64,000 bases of DNA, taken from assembly GCA_031581485.1 (NCBI GenBank), contig JAVLBA010000002.1, forward strand, positions 1 to 64,000, read 5' to 3'. Origin of the DNA: BM506 sp031581485. GTDB taxonomy: Bacteria > Desulfobacterota > Desulfobulbia > Desulfobulbales > SURF-16. A program made the position numbers and the translations under genes. Position 1 is the stretch's first letter, and each line of letters begins with the position of its first letter. Under the pieces are notes generated by a model. It saw only the letters and a program-made list of their open reading frames with translations. It did no database searches and had not been told where the DNA came from. This document shows, piece by piece, positions 34,742-43,969 of this stretch.

Positions 34742-36361
34742 ATGGCCCCCTCTCCCGATCTCGACACCCTGCCCGCCTTCGCCACCCTTCAGGCCTTAAG
34801 CCACCAGCTGCCGGACCTGACAGATCCGGCCCTCCTCACCCCGGACCGCCTCAAAAGCCACCGGAGCCACAGTGCCGGCTTTGACCTCTTCTATGCCACC
34901 CAGCGGGTGGATGAGCCCATCCTCACCGCCCTCCAGGCCCTGGCCGACCAGGGTGGTGTTATTGAGCAGTTCCTGGCCATGAAAAGGGGCGCGGTGATGA
35001 ACAGGATCGAGGGCTGGCCAAGCGAAAACAGAGAGGTGTTGCACACCGCCTGCCGTGATCTTTTTGGCGCTCCCCATGCCCCGGAGGCAACGGACCAGGC
35101 CGAGGCGGAACTCAAAAAACTTGCTGCCTTCCTCGACGATCTGGACCAGGGCCGCCTCACCAATGAACAGGGCCATTCCTTCACAGACATGATCCAGGTC
35201 GGCATTGGCGGCTCCGACCTGGGCCCCCGCGCCCTCTACCACGCCCTGGCCGCCTATAGCCGCCAGGGGCGGCAGATCCATTTCATCGCCAACGTCGATC
35301 CGGATGACGGCCTGGCCGTGCTCAAGGGCCTGGATCTCTCCCGCACCCTGGTCAATGTCGTCTCCAAGAGCGGCACCACCCTGGAGACCCTGACCAATGA
35401 GGAGCTGGTCAAGGCCGCTTTTATCCGGGCCGGTCTGGATCCGGCCCGCCATTTTCTGGCGGTCACCGGCCAGGGCAGCCCCATGGACGATCCGGCCAAA
35501 TACCTGCGCTCCTTCTACATCTATGACTATATCGGCGGTCGCTACAGCGCCACCTCCATGGTGGGCGGCGTTATGCTCGGGTTTGCCCTGGGCCTGGAAA
35601 ATTTCCGCGAGATCCTGCACGGCGCCCGCGACATGGACCGGGCCGCTGAGGAGAGAGAGTGCAGGCGCAACGTGCCGCTGCTCCTGGCCCTGCTCGGCAT
35701 CTGGAACCGCAACTTCCTGGACCGGGAAACCTTGGCCATCCTGCCCTACAGTCAGGGTCTCTGCCGCTTCACCGCCCATCTTCAACAATGCGACATGGAG
35801 AGTAACGGCAAGAGCTGCAACCGCCAGGGCAAACCGCTCTCCTACCAGACCGGGCCCGTGGTGTGGGGTGAACCGGGCACCAATGGCCAACACGCCTTCT
35901 ACCAGCTCATGCACCAGGGCACGGGTGTCATTCCTGTGGAATTTATCGGCTTCCGCAGCAATCAATACGACGGCGACATTCTGGTCAAGAAAACCACGAG
36001 CCAGGAGAAGCTGACCGCCAATCTCCTGGCCCAGTCTCTGGCCCTGGCCATGGGCCGGCAGCACGACAACCCCAACCGCTTCTTTGCCGGCAACCGCCCC
36101 AACTCCCTGCTCATGGCAGACCGGCTCACCCCCTACAGCATGGGGGCGCTGCTGGCCCTCTATGAGGCCAAGATCGTCTTCCAGGGTTTCTTGTGGAATA
36201 TCAATTCCTTTGATCAGGAGGGGGTGCAGCTGGGAAAAATACTGGCCAGCAGACTACTTGACCACATGGCAGGCCAGAAAGAGGATACTCAATATGACGG
36301 CAATAGCACGGACGCCCTGGGCTGGGCCCTGATGCAGATCACCGGGGTCGCCACAAGGTGA
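34742..36361 (+). CDS. pgi: Glucose-6-phosphate isomerase
   Basis: Interconverts glucose-6-P and fructose-6-P. 539 residues. Signatures are IGIGGSDLGP (QVGIGGSDLGPRALY here), VVSKSGTTLET, the central GGRYSATSMVGG and the C-terminal NINSFDQEGVQLGK. All catalytic stretches are intact. It sits in the window with gap, pgk and tpiA but in a separate unit. Followed by a hairpin at 36366. Confidence 0.96.
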   Translation: MAPSPDLDTLPAFATLQALSHQLPDLTDPALLTPDRLKSHRSHSAGFDLFYATQRVDEPILTALQALADQGGVIEQFLAMKRGAVMNRIEGWPSENREVLHTACRDLFGAPHAPEATDQAEAELKKLAAFLDDLDQGRLTNEQGHSFTDMIQVGIGGSDLGPRALYHALAAYSRQGRQIHFIANVDPDDGLAVLKGLDLSRTLVNVVSKSGTTLETLTNEELVKAAFIRAGLDPARHFLAVTGQGSPMDDPAKYLRSFYIYDYIGGRYSATSMVGGVMLGFALGLENFREILHGARDMDRAAEERECRRNVPLLLALLGIWNRNFLDRETLAILPYSQGLCRFTAHLQQCDMESNGKSCNRQGKPLSYQTGPVVWGEPGTNGQHAFYQLMHQGTGVIPVEFIGFRSNQYDGDILVKKTTSQEKLTANLLAQSLALAMGRQHDNPNRFFAGNRPNSLLMADRLTPYSMGALLALYEAKIVFQGFLWNINSFDQEGVQLGKILASRLLDHMAGQKEDTQYDGNSTDALGWALMQITGVATR

Positions 36362-36365
36362 AGAT

Positions 36366-36405
36366 GGGCAGCAGGAGAAGGCCTCTCCCTTCTGCTGCCC
36401 CCTTT
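36366..36405. terminator. Hairpin between convergent pgi and lipoprotein genes
   Basis: GGGCAGCAG and CTGCTGCCC pair perfectly, and inner bases extend the stem. T content after it is modest, so it is a likely but not certain bidirectional terminator. Confidence 0.5.
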
Positions 36406-36424
36406 ACACGCTGCTGTTTGCTCT

Positions 36425-36616
36425 TTAGATGGGGACCTCATCCACGACATCAGCAGCCTGGTCAATGGCGTCATGGGCGGTATTGCCGGCCACCGGGATA
36501 ATGGAAATCACCGCCGCGCCGAGGCGCATGGGCACGGTGACAACCTTGGTAAAGAAACAGCCGCTGACCATCAGGGCAACCACTACCAGCATAAGAGCTG
36601 TTTTCCACTTCATCAT
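36425..36616 (-). CDS. Small lipoprotein
   Basis: A 63-residue lipoprotein: MMKWKTALMLVVVALM, lipobox VSGC, then a conserved-looking core (VPMRLGAAVISIIPVAGNTAHDAIDQAADVVDEVP). This resembles a family of very small secreted proteins (DUF6726-like, from memory) of unknown function. Start 36616 follows AGGAG; the frame extends to 36661. Just downstream of aroA on the same strand. Confidence 0.75.
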   Translation of the reverse strand: MMKWKTALMLVVVALMVSGCFFTKVVTVPMRLGAAVISIIPVAGNTAHDAIDQAADVVDEVPI

Positions 36617-36647
36617 ACCTACTCTCCTCTTTTTTTTGCCGTCAAAG

Positions 36648-37925
36648 TCAAGGCCCCTCATAGAGCCACTGAAACCGCTCCCAGAAGTCCGGAAAGGACT
36701 TCACCACACACTCTCTGTTTTTGATCTTCACCCCGGGGGTCACCAAGCCAGCCACTCCGAAACACATGGCAATGCGGTGGTCGTTATAGGTGTCGATCTC
36801 AGCCCCGTGCAGTGCAGCGCCGTTGGCGGCCCCCTCGATAATGAGGGCATCCGGCCTCTCCTCCACCCTGGCCCCCATCTTGGCAAGCTCCGTGGCCACG
36901 GCCGTTATCCTGTCACATTCCTTGATGCGCAGATGGGCGATATTCTTGATGATGGTCCTGCCCTTGGCATGGGCCGCCACAATGGCCAGGGTGGGGGCCA
37001 CATCAGGGCAGTCTCCCATGTCCACCTCCACGCCGCGCAGCTCCCGGGGACCCACCACGGTGATGCCATCGCCATAGTCGACGGTGCAACCCATCCGGGC
37101 CAGGATCTCCACCAGGGCGGTATCCCCCTGCAGGGAGGGATGCGGCACATTCTCCACCCGGACCCTGCCGCCGGTGATGGCGGCTGCTGCAAAGAAATAG
37201 GAAGCGCTGGAGGCATCGCCCTCCACCTGATAGGTAGTGGCCTCATAGGCCTTGGGGCGGATGGCAAAATAATTGAGCTGGACGCTGGCCGTAAGGTCGG
37301 CGCCAAAGGCGCGCATCACGGCCAGGGTCATGGTGACATAGGGTTTGGAAGGGACCTGGCCCTCCACATGGAGAATGGCCTGGTGCCGGGCATAGGGGGC
37401 AACCAGGAGCAGGGAAGAGAGATATTGACTCGATTTGCCCGCCGGCAGGGTGGTCTCGCCGCCCTGAATGCCGCGGGCCTTAATGGCCAGGGGCGGACAG
37501 CCGGTATTGTTGATGGAGCGGATATCAACGCCCCAGCCGGTGAGGGCCTGGATCAGAGGCGCAATGGGGCGCTCCTCCATCCGTTTCTCGCCGGCAATAA
37601 TAAAGCTCCCCTGGCCCAGGGCAACAACAGAGGCGAGAAAGCGGGTGGCGGTCCCGTTGTTGCCCAGGAAAATCTCCTGGGCCGGGGTGACAATGCGGCC
37701 GCCGGTGCCCTTTATTGTCCACGACTCCTTCCTCCTTATCACCTCGATACCCATGGCCTGGAGGGCGGTGGCCGTATAGGCGGTATCCTCGCTGGCCAGG
37801 GGGCCGATCAGGGTGGACTCGCCCTGGGCCAAGGCGGCGGCAATGAGGGCGCGCTGGGTGATGGACTTGGAGCCCGGCACCTTCAGGTCAAGATCAACAG
37901 TGGCCAGGGGGGTTATTTCGTGCAT
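36648..37925 (-). CDS. aroA: 3-phosphoshikimate 1-carboxyvinyltransferase (EPSP synthase)
   Basis: Joins PEP to shikimate-3-phosphate, the penultimate step to chorismate. 425 residues. PGSKSITQRALIAAALAQG at the N-terminus, NNGTATRFLASV and the C-terminal NDHRIAMCFG motif show both halves of the fold. GNNGTATRFL has the glycine linked to glyphosate sensitivity. Follows aroE by 42 bases. A long opposite-strand frame over it is a shadow. Confidence 0.96.
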   Translation of the reverse strand: MHEITPLATVDLDLKVPGSKSITQRALIAAALAQGESTLIGPLASEDTAYTATALQAMGIEVIRRKESWTIKGTGGRIVTPAQEIFLGNNGTATRFLASVVALGQGSFIIAGEKRMEERPIAPLIQALTGWGVDIRSINNTGCPPLAIKARGIQGGETTLPAGKSSQYLSSLLLVAPYARHQAILHVEGQVPSKPYVTMTLAVMRAFGADLTASVQLNYFAIRPKAYEATTYQVEGDASSASYFFAAAAITGGRVRVENVPHPSLQGDTALVEILARMGCTVDYGDGITVVGPRELRGVEVDMGDCPDVAPTLAIVAAHAKGRTIIKNIAHLRIKECDRITAVATELAKMGARVEERPDALIIEGAANGAALHGAEIDTYNDHRIAMCFGVAGLVTPGVKIKNRECVVKSFPDFWERFQWLYEGP

Positions 37926-37967
37926 GATTCCCGTCTGAAAAATTCAATTAATAAAAAAGGGGGCCTG

Positions 37968-38783
37968 TCAGCGGCCCAGGTTCGCCATCACTTCCCGGGC
38001 CATGACAGCCAGGGGCGCCGGACGGCCGGTCCACAGTTCAAACTGGGCAGCCCCCTGATGCAGGAGCATCTGCAGGCCGTTAATGGTGACACAGCCCGCC
38101 TCTTTGGCCTCTTTGAGCAGCCTGGTCTCCAGGGGGGCGTAGACAATGTCCATCACCACCGGAAAATCGCCTACCTTGTCGGCCGGCACCAGACTCCTGT
38201 CCGCCAGGGCCGCCATGCCCACGGAGGTGGCATTGACCACGGCAGCCGCGGCCAGACGGCTGATATCCGCCAGGGGATGCCAGGGGCAGGCCAGCTGTCT
38301 GGCCAGGGCCTGGCCCGGGCCGGGGCTGCGGCTGGCAATGGTGAGCCGGGCCCCAGCCTCCAGGAGACCAAAACCAATGGCCCGGGCCGAGCCGCCGGCC
38401 CCCAGGAGGAGGACCGAGGCCCCGTTGAGATCCATTTCTGCGGCCAAGGCCCGGTTGGCCCCCAGCCAGTCCGTATTATAGCCCTTGACCCTGGCCCCGG
38501 AGAAAACCAGGGTATTCACCGCGCCGATCTTAGCGGCCACCGGGTCAATCTCATCCAGACAGGCCATCACCGCCTGCTTATGGGGGATGGTGACGCTGAC
38601 TCCCCGGATACCAAGGGCCTTGCAGCCGATAATGGCCGCCTCCACATCCTCCACAGGAAAGGGGACATAGACGCCGTTGAGGCCGGTGGCAACAAAGGCG
38701 GCATTATGCATGGCCGGACTGAGACTGTGGCTCACCGGATTACCCATGATGCCATGCACCAGGGTGGTGCCGCTGATCTTCAT
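37968..38783 (-). CDS. aroE: Shikimate dehydrogenase
   Basis: NADPH-dependent reduction of 3-dehydroshikimate. 271 residues: substrate motif GNPVSHSLSPAMHN, catalytic Lys in SVTIPHKQ, NTDWLG and the nucleotide-binding GAGGSARAI. Start 38783 overlaps the aroD stop by four bases (ATGA) and follows AGGAG; the frame to 38930 runs inside aroD. Confidence 0.96.
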   Translation of the reverse strand: MKISGTTLVHGIMGNPVSHSLSPAMHNAAFVATGLNGVYVPFPVEDVEAAIIGCKALGIRGVSVTIPHKQAVMACLDEIDPVAAKIGAVNTLVFSGARVKGYNTDWLGANRALAAEMDLNGASVLLLGAGGSARAIGFGLLEAGARLTIASRSPGPGQALARQLACPWHPLADISRLAAAAVVNATSVGMAALADRSLVPADKVGDFPVVMDIVYAPLETRLLKEAKEAGCVTINGLQMLLHQGAAQFELWTGRPAPLAVMAREVMANLGR

Positions 38784-39478
38784 CGAACAAGCTCCTGGAT
38801 GGTATGCAGCTCGGCAAGAGTGAGCTGGCCCGGGGCTGTGCAGCTTTGCCGGTCCGCTGCCGCATAGGTAAGGACACCGCCCAGCTCCAGGGTGGCGGCC
38901 CGACTGATCTTGCCGGCCTGGCCCATGCAAAAGGCGGCCAGGGGAAAACGCTCTTTGGCGGCCAGGAGCTGGAGGCCAAGGACACGCAGGCAGTCGGTAT
39001 GGTCGCGGGCCATGGTGACCATCTTGCCGATATCAGCACCGCTTTGGCACTGGCGCCTGAAGATATCGGCCAGCACCGCATCATCTGGCGTGTCGCTGAA
39101 ATTATGCCAGGAGACAATGACTTTTGTTTCTGCCGAGGCGGCGGCAGCGAGAATCTGCCGGCGGCTCTCCACAGGGGCCAGCAATTCTATATCCACATAG
39201 GCGGCGCCGCTTTGTATGGCCTCCACAAGCAGGGCAATGCGCGCCTCTTCAGAACCGTGCCAGCTCCCCCCCTCCCAGGAGGGGCGGTTGGTGAAGAGAA
39301 GCGGCACCTCAACACCTTCCACAAAGGGCTGCACTGCCGGGCGATCAAGAAGATCGAGACGGATTTCAACAAGATCCGCACTCCCCTGACAGCGGCGCGC
39401 CGCCGCAAGGGCCGCGGCCAGACCTGGCTCGGCAATGGAGAGACATATTTTCTGGGGGCAGGGCCGGGCACTATCCAT
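38780..39478 (-). CDS. aroD: 3-dehydroquinate dehydratase, type I
   Basis: Dehydrates 3-dehydroquinate by a Schiff base. 232 residues. EIRLDLL near 38-44, catalytic His125 in VSWHNF and Schiff-base Lys152 in GADIGKMV mark the type I fold. First gene of aroD-aroE-aroA. The start is purine-rich AGAGAAAAAAAATG. Divergent from thpR. Confidence 0.94.
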   Translation of the reverse strand: MDSARPCPQKICLSIAEPGLAAALAAARRCQGSADLVEIRLDLLDRPAVQPFVEGVEVPLLFTNRPSWEGGSWHGSEEARIALLVEAIQSGAAYVDIELLAPVESRRQILAAAASAETKVIVSWHNFSDTPDDAVLADIFRRQCQSGADIGKMVTMARDHTDCLRVLGLQLLAAKERFPLAAFCMGQAGKISRAATLELGGVLTYAAADRQSCTAPGQLTLAELHTIQELVR

Positions 39479-39626
39479 TTTTTTTCTCTTGTCTCCTGCC
39501 CTGTTTTAGAGGCATGATCATCTGATAAGGAGGAAGGATTCTTCTTATTCCATCATGACCTGAAAGTCAATATTGGCGCCGCAAGATCCGGGGCATGGCC
39601 CCTGTCCCGGACACGGAGAACCGCCC

Positions 39627-40190
39627 ATGCCCCGACTCTTTATTGCCCTTGACCTGCCGGCAGAGATCAAGGCCGCCATACGCCTGCTCTGCACCGGCCT
39701 GCCCGGGGCCCGCTGGGTGCCGGATGAGCAGCTCCATCTCACCCTGCGCTTTATCGGCGATCTGAACCCCTCGCGCCTGGCTGAAGTGAAGGGCCAGCTG
39801 GCTGAGGTCAGGGCCAAACCCTTCCCCCTCCATATCGAGGGAGTGGGCCTTTTCCCACCTGTCGGCAGGCCCCGGGTGCTCTGGGTGGGACTCAAGAAGA
39901 GCGATGCCCTGCTGGAGCTGCGCACCGAGGTGGATCGCGCCTTGGGCCACCTCGACATCCCCCCGGAAAAGAAAAAATTCGCCCCCCATCTCACCATTGC
40001 CAGGCTGGCCAAGAGACCGGAGCCCCTCCTGGAGGCCTATCTCCTGGCCCACAACCTCTTCCGACAACCAGCCTTCCAGGTCAACTCCTTCCGCCTCTAC
40101 TCAAGCATCCTGCGCCCGGCAGGCGCCGTCCACACCTGCGAGGCCGAATATCTCCTGCGAACGGATCCTCGAGAAGTGGGTCAGAGATGA
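39627..40190 (+). CDS. thpR: RNA 2',3'-cyclic phosphodiesterase (2H family)
   Basis: Opens 2',3'-cyclic phosphates on RNA ends, once called 2'-5' RNA ligase. 187 residues with the paired motifs HLTLRF (His37, Thr39) and HLTIAR (His121, Thr123). Start 39627 follows GGAG; the frame from 39573 gives an unlikely N-terminus. Convergent with ispDF. Confidence 0.92.
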   Translation: MPRLFIALDLPAEIKAAIRLLCTGLPGARWVPDEQLHLTLRFIGDLNPSRLAEVKGQLAEVRAKPFPLHIEGVGLFPPVGRPRVLWVGLKKSDALLELRTEVDRALGHLDIPPEKKKFAPHLTIARLAKRPEPLLEAYLLAHNLFRQPAFQVNSFRLYSSILRPAGAVHTCEAEYLLRTDPREVGQR

Positions 40191-40241
40191 AGCAGTTGGG
40201 TTGCCATACTCATCGCCGATAGTTCTGCACCACTGTTTTTT

Positions 40242-41438
40242 TTATGAATCCTGCCCATGGGGAAGCATCAGCACCACGGCGTGGGCGGCAATGCCCTCCC
40301 CGCGACCGGCAAAGCCCATCTTCTCGGTGGTGGTGCCCTTGAGATTAAGCTGGCTGGCGGCCACCTGACAGATCTGGCCGAGATTTTCCTGCATGGCCGC
40401 CCAGTGAGGGGCAAGTTTGGGCTGCTGGGCAATAACCGTGATATCGGCATTGCCCAGCCGGTATCCCTTGCCTCTGGCCAGGGCCATGACCTCTTCCAGG
40501 AGACGCAGGGAGGAGATGCCCGCATAGGCCGGCTCTGAATCAGGGAAATGGCGGCCGATATCACCCAGGCCCAGGGCGCCCAGGATGGCATCACAGAGGG
40601 CGTGGGTGAGGACATCGGCATCGGAATGGCCCAACAGACCACGCTCATGGGCAATGACCACCCCACCCAGGACCAGATCACGGCCCGCCACCAGGGCATG
40701 GGCGTCATAGCCGTGACCAATGCGCTCTCTCTTGTTCTTATGATCCATGGTATCCATATTCTGGTCTGTTTGGAGAAGGGCAGCGGCAAGCTGGAGGTCT
40801 TCCGGCCGGGTTATCTTGATATTGCGCTCCGAGCCTTCCACCACCACCATCTTTTCGCCCACGGCCTCCAGAAAGGCCGCCTCATCCGTACCGATAAAGT
40901 CCGGCCCCACCAGGGCCATGGCCCGGCGCAGGACCTCGGGCCGCATCACCTGCGGGGTCTGGGCCTGCCAGAGGGCGCTGCGATCCACTGTGGAGCGGAT
41001 GACCCCGCTTACCTCCACATCCTTCAAGGTGTCCTTGACGGCCAGGGCAGCCAAGGCAGCGCCCTGTTCCCGGGCAACCTGCAGACAGCGACTGATCAGC
41101 TCCGGGGTGACCAGGGGTCTGGCCCCGTCATGAACCACGATGAATTCCGTCCCCGCCGGCAGGACGGCCAGACCACTGGCCACCGAGTCCTGACGCCGCC
41201 CCCCACCCGCCACCACCTGCCGCACCTTGCGCAGGCCATGCTCAGCCACCAGGGCACGGGTGGCCTGGAGATGAGCGCCGGGCACCACCACAATGACCCC
41301 GTCAATAGCAGGGGTGGCCTCAAAGGCCCGCAGGGTATGCACCAAAAGGGGCACCCCCAGAAGCTCACAATATTGCTTGGGCAGGGCCAGACCCATCCGG
41401 CTGCCCAGGCCGCCGGCCGGAATTATGGCGATGTTCAT
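40242..41438 (-). CDS. ispDF: Bifunctional IspD/IspF isoprenoid enzyme
   Basis: Two steps of the MEP pathway in one 398-residue chain: 2-C-methyl-D-erythritol 4-phosphate cytidylyltransferase (1-228; AGGLGSRMGLALPKQY, VVHDGARPLV) and 2,4-cyclodiphosphate synthase (from about 239; GHGYDAHAL, GHSDADVLTHALCDAILGA, GTTTEKMGFAGRGEG). Linker at 229-238. IspE is not in the window. Fused IspDF is known in several proteobacterial groups. A repeat hairpin at 41487 and rnpB lie upstream on the same strand. Confidence 0.95.
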   Translation of the reverse strand: MNIAIIPAGGLGSRMGLALPKQYCELLGVPLLVHTLRAFEATPAIDGVIVVVPGAHLQATRALVAEHGLRKVRQVVAGGGRRQDSVASGLAVLPAGTEFIVVHDGARPLVTPELISRCLQVAREQGAALAALAVKDTLKDVEVSGVIRSTVDRSALWQAQTPQVMRPEVLRRAMALVGPDFIGTDEAAFLEAVGEKMVVVEGSERNIKITRPEDLQLAAALLQTDQNMDTMDHKNKRERIGHGYDAHALVAGRDLVLGGVVIAHERGLLGHSDADVLTHALCDAILGALGLGDIGRHFPDSEPAYAGISSLRLLEEVMALARGKGYRLGNADITVIAQQPKLAPHWAAMQENLGQICQVAASQLNLKGTTTEKMGFAGRGEGIAAHAVVLMLPHGQDS

Positions 41439-41486
41439 CTCTTTCAGGTTCTCCGCTCAAAATATCAGCCGCTAAGGGGCCCTCAA

Positions 41487-41545
41487 ACCACAAAGGCACA
41501 GAGACACAAAGGAGGGAAACCTCTGTGCCTTTGTGCCTCTGTGGT
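41487..41545. repeat. Imperfect inverted repeat of CACAAAGG-type units
   Basis: The arms 41487-41515 and 41520-41545 are reverse complements over about 26 bases; the few mismatches are all A/G or C/T changes, which still pair as G-U in RNA. Inside each arm a CACAAAGG/CACAGAG unit repeats. It may end rnpB transcription; a matching half lies at 18-43. Confidence 0.75.
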
Positions 41546-41582
41546 AAACAGCTGCCTTGTCGACAGCACGAAAATAAAAAAA

Positions 41583-41936
41583 AGTGGGCTATAAGCCGAA
41601 TTCTGTACCAGCCCAAGGGCCGGCCATGATCATTTCTCTAAGAATGCCGGTCGCCCGGCATCTCAAGCAACCTACCCGAAGGCACGAGCGGGCAGCCCTT
41701 AACGCCTTCCTATTTGGTCTTGCTCCGGGTGGGGTTTGCCCTGCCCCTGATGTCACCACCAGGGCGGTGAGCTCTTACCTCGCCTTTTCACCCTTACCCC
41801 CGAGGGGGCGGTATCTTTTCTGTGGCACTTTCCCGGGGTCACCCCCGGTTCATGTTATGAACCACCCTGCCCTGCGGAGTTCGGACTTTCCTCTGGCCGT
41901 TCAAGACGACCAGCGATCATGCACCCACTTAAAACT
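41583..41936 (-). ncRNA. rnpB: RNase P RNA (bacterial type A)
   Basis: Catalytic RNA that removes tRNA 5' leaders. The minus strand reads GAGGAAAGTCCGGACTCCGC near the 5' end, then ACAGAAAAGATACCGCC and GGTAAGGGTGAAAAGGCGAG, and ends with ACAGAATTCGGCTTATAGCC: all conserved core pieces in order. The ends pair as AAGTGGG with CCCACTT (P1), which sets the boundaries to within a few bases. A T run follows. Confidence 0.96.
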
Positions 41937-42022
41937 TTTTTGATCAAGGCAAAAAAACCAGACCCCGATCAGCGAGAGATTGCCCGGCAATGGCCATGGG
42001 CCGCTGCCGGGCAATTTCGCCC

Positions 42023-42739
42023 TTATTCTTCTTCTTCCGGCTTATTGTACATCATGCGCTGACAGGTAGGACAGCTATGGAGCTGGTCGCCGCGCAGCAC
42101 CTCATTATATTGCTGGGCCGGGATATTCATATAACAGCCCTGGCACACCCCATTGGTAACCCCGACAATGGCCATACCGTTGCGACGATCCCTGAGCTGC
42201 TCATAGCGCTTATATATGGCAGGGGACACCTTGTTGGCCTTTTCAGAACGGGCCTTGTCGATTTCCTTCTTCTGCTTGTCCAGTTCCTTGGCCAGGGCCG
42301 CAACCTTGGCCTTCTCCGCCAACAGGAGCTTCTCTTCCTCATCAGAGGTGTTGTTGAGCAGCTCGATTTTGGCAACCATGGCCTCGCCGATTTCCGTATA
42401 GCGCAGAATCTCTTCTTCGCGCTGCTTGTTCGCCGCCTTGGTGCCTTCAATCTCCTTGAGCAGGGACTGATATTCACGATTGGTCTGGACATTCATCAGC
42501 TTGACCTGGCGATCCTTGAAACGGATGGTCTCCTCCTCCAGCTCCTGCTCAACATCCTTCTTTTCTTTTTCCACCACCTCCAGGCGTTCAGCAAGATCAG
42601 CGGCCTCTTCCCGCCGGGCATCAATAGCGGTCTGCCGTTGGTCCAGATCTCCGTATCCCTTGGCTATTTCTTCATCAAGCCTACGGATCCGCAGGTCAAT
42701 ATCCTGCAATTCAAGCAGTTTTCCTAACTCTTTCTTCAC
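42023..42739 (-). CDS. Coiled-coil protein with C-terminal C4 zinc ribbon
   Basis: A 238-residue protein: a long Glu/Lys-rich coiled coil (residues 5-175) then a zinc ribbon with CQGC and CPTC. This is the layout of the CdsZ/CT398-like zinc-ribbon family, whose members may be scaffolds; function here unknown. GTG start at 42739 with GAGGA upstream. Just upstream of rnpB, on the same strand. Confidence 0.85.
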   Translation of the reverse strand: MKKELGKLLELQDIDLRIRRLDEEIAKGYGDLDQRQTAIDARREEAADLAERLEVVEKEKKDVEQELEEETIRFKDRQVKLMNVQTNREYQSLLKEIEGTKAANKQREEEILRYTEIGEAMVAKIELLNNTSDEEEKLLLAEKAKVAALAKELDKQKKEIDKARSEKANKVSPAIYKRYEQLRDRRNGMAIVGVTNGVCQGCYMNIPAQQYNEVLRGDQLHSCPTCQRMMYNKPEEEE

Positions 42740-42802
42740 TATACTTTCCTCACTGGTAAAGGCCGCGCATTGGGCACTCTTATTAGTATCATTTATAAAG
42801 GT

Positions 42803-43618
42803 CTACACATCGTCATTCTTAAAACAGCGTAACGGCCGGCGTTGCAGCGACGTTGCCTTGACAGGCACCGCCTCACCGCAGAAGGCCGCAATCTTTTCCC
42901 GGAACAGGGGCACCACCACCTGCTCAGTGGCATAATGGCCGCAATCAATGAGGCAAAATCCCGCGTCCTCAGCCCAGCGGGCCTGGCTATGTTTCACCTC
43001 AGAGGTAATTAAAAGCTGGGCTCCCCCCTCCTGGGCCAGGGGCCCCAACTCACCGCAACTGCCGCCGCAGACCGCCACCCGGGTAATTTCTGCCGGCACA
43101 ACACCCGCCACCAGAATATCGGGCTGCTCCAAGGAAGCCTGGAGGTGATGGAGAAAACGGGGGGCGGTCATGGCCTTGGGCAAGGTCCCGATTCTGCCCA
43201 AACCGCAGCTGCTGCCGCCCTGGTGGGCAACCAAGGGTTGGGTTGCCAGCAAGCCGATCCGGGCAGCCAAAGCATCATTGACACCGCCCGAGACCAGGTC
43301 AAGATTGGTATGGCAGGCGATAATCTGCAGATCATCAAGAAGGGCCTGGCGCAGGAGACGGCCCTGCACCGTATTGGTGAGAATCTGTTTGAGGGGCTGA
43401 AAGAGAAGAGGATGATGGCTGATAACGGTGTTACAGCCGGAGGCCTTGGCCTCGGCAAAGACTTGGAGAGTAGGATCAAGGGAAACAAGGATGCCGCTGA
43501 CCGGGGCAGTGGTCCGGCCCACCATAAGGCCGACATTATCCCAGCTTTCTGCCAGGGAAAAGGGAGCATACTCATCCAGAAATTCAAGAAGAGCAGTGAC
43601 GGTAAGGCTTTCAGCCAT
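42803..43618 (-). CDS. Nif3-like dinuclear metal protein
   Basis: A 271-residue member of the Nif3/YbgI (DUF34) family. Metal-binding motifs: SHHPLLF near 68, CHTNLD near 98 and DCGHYATE near the end. Function is debated (GTP cyclohydrolase 1 type 2 in databases). Start 43618 after GGGGGGCAGC; the frame to 43690 overlaps a terminator hairpin. A strong hairpin lies 18 bases upstream, so it has its own promoter or is read through. Confidence 0.9.
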   Translation of the reverse strand: MAESLTVTALLEFLDEYAPFSLAESWDNVGLMVGRTTAPVSGILVSLDPTLQVFAEAKASGCNTVISHHPLLFQPLKQILTNTVQGRLLRQALLDDLQIIACHTNLDLVSGGVNDALAARIGLLATQPLVAHQGGSSCGLGRIGTLPKAMTAPRFLHHLQASLEQPDILVAGVVPAEITRVAVCGGSCGELGPLAQEGGAQLLITSEVKHSQARWAEDAGFCLIDCGHYATEQVVVPLFREKIAAFCGEAVPVKATSLQRRPLRCFKNDDV

Positions 43619-43635
43619 GCTGCCCCCCAGGGGCC

Positions 43636-43674
43636 CATAAAAAAAGGTGCAACCCCTGAGAGATTGCACCTTTA
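43636..43674 (-). terminator. Rho-independent terminator after the CAU tRNA
   Basis: AAAGGTGCAA and TTGCACCTTT are a perfect 10-pair stem with an 11-base loop, then a T run on the minus strand. It lies between the tRNA gene and the Nif3-like gene, which begins only 18 bases further on. Confidence 0.85.
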
Positions 43675-43788
43675 GTCGCACCCCGACCAAGAAACCCGCG
43701 TCGGATATTTTCTATTTCAAACCAGATAATTAGGGATATTGCCCAAGCTGCCAATTACTTTCCCGCAAGTCGATTTCGTGTAAAAATG

Positions 43789-43865
43789 TGGTGGGCCCAC
43801 CTGGACTCGAACCAGGGACCTACCGGTTATGAGCCGGTGGCTCTAGCCAACTGAGCTATAGGCCC
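43789..43865 (-). tRNA. tRNA with CAU anticodon, probably tRNA-Ile2 (lysidine type)
   Basis: A full cloverleaf of 77 bases with encoded CCA. Acceptor GGGCCTA pairs with TGGGCCC; anticodon loop CTCATAA; T loop TTCGAGT. CAU means Met or lysidine-modified Ile. The pairs C4-G69 and C5-G68, which TilS prefers in E. coli tRNA-Ile2, and the Ile-like 5' end GGGCCTATAGCTCAG favour Ile2. A standard search with a TilS rule would settle it. Confidence 0.93.
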
Positions 43866-43969
43866 ATAAAACGTTTCAAAAAGCCAAAATATTATAGCAC
43901 TTTAATTACATTTGTCAACCATGATATTCAGCCATCTCGCGGCCACAGCAGGCAGGTCCCTGTTTTTTT

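Noticed and set aside
36429..38867. An 812-residue plus-strand frame
   Set aside because: It lies fully opposite aroA and aroE, has a Gly/His-rich composition typical of reversed GC-rich genes and no domain; the minus-strand genes are certain.
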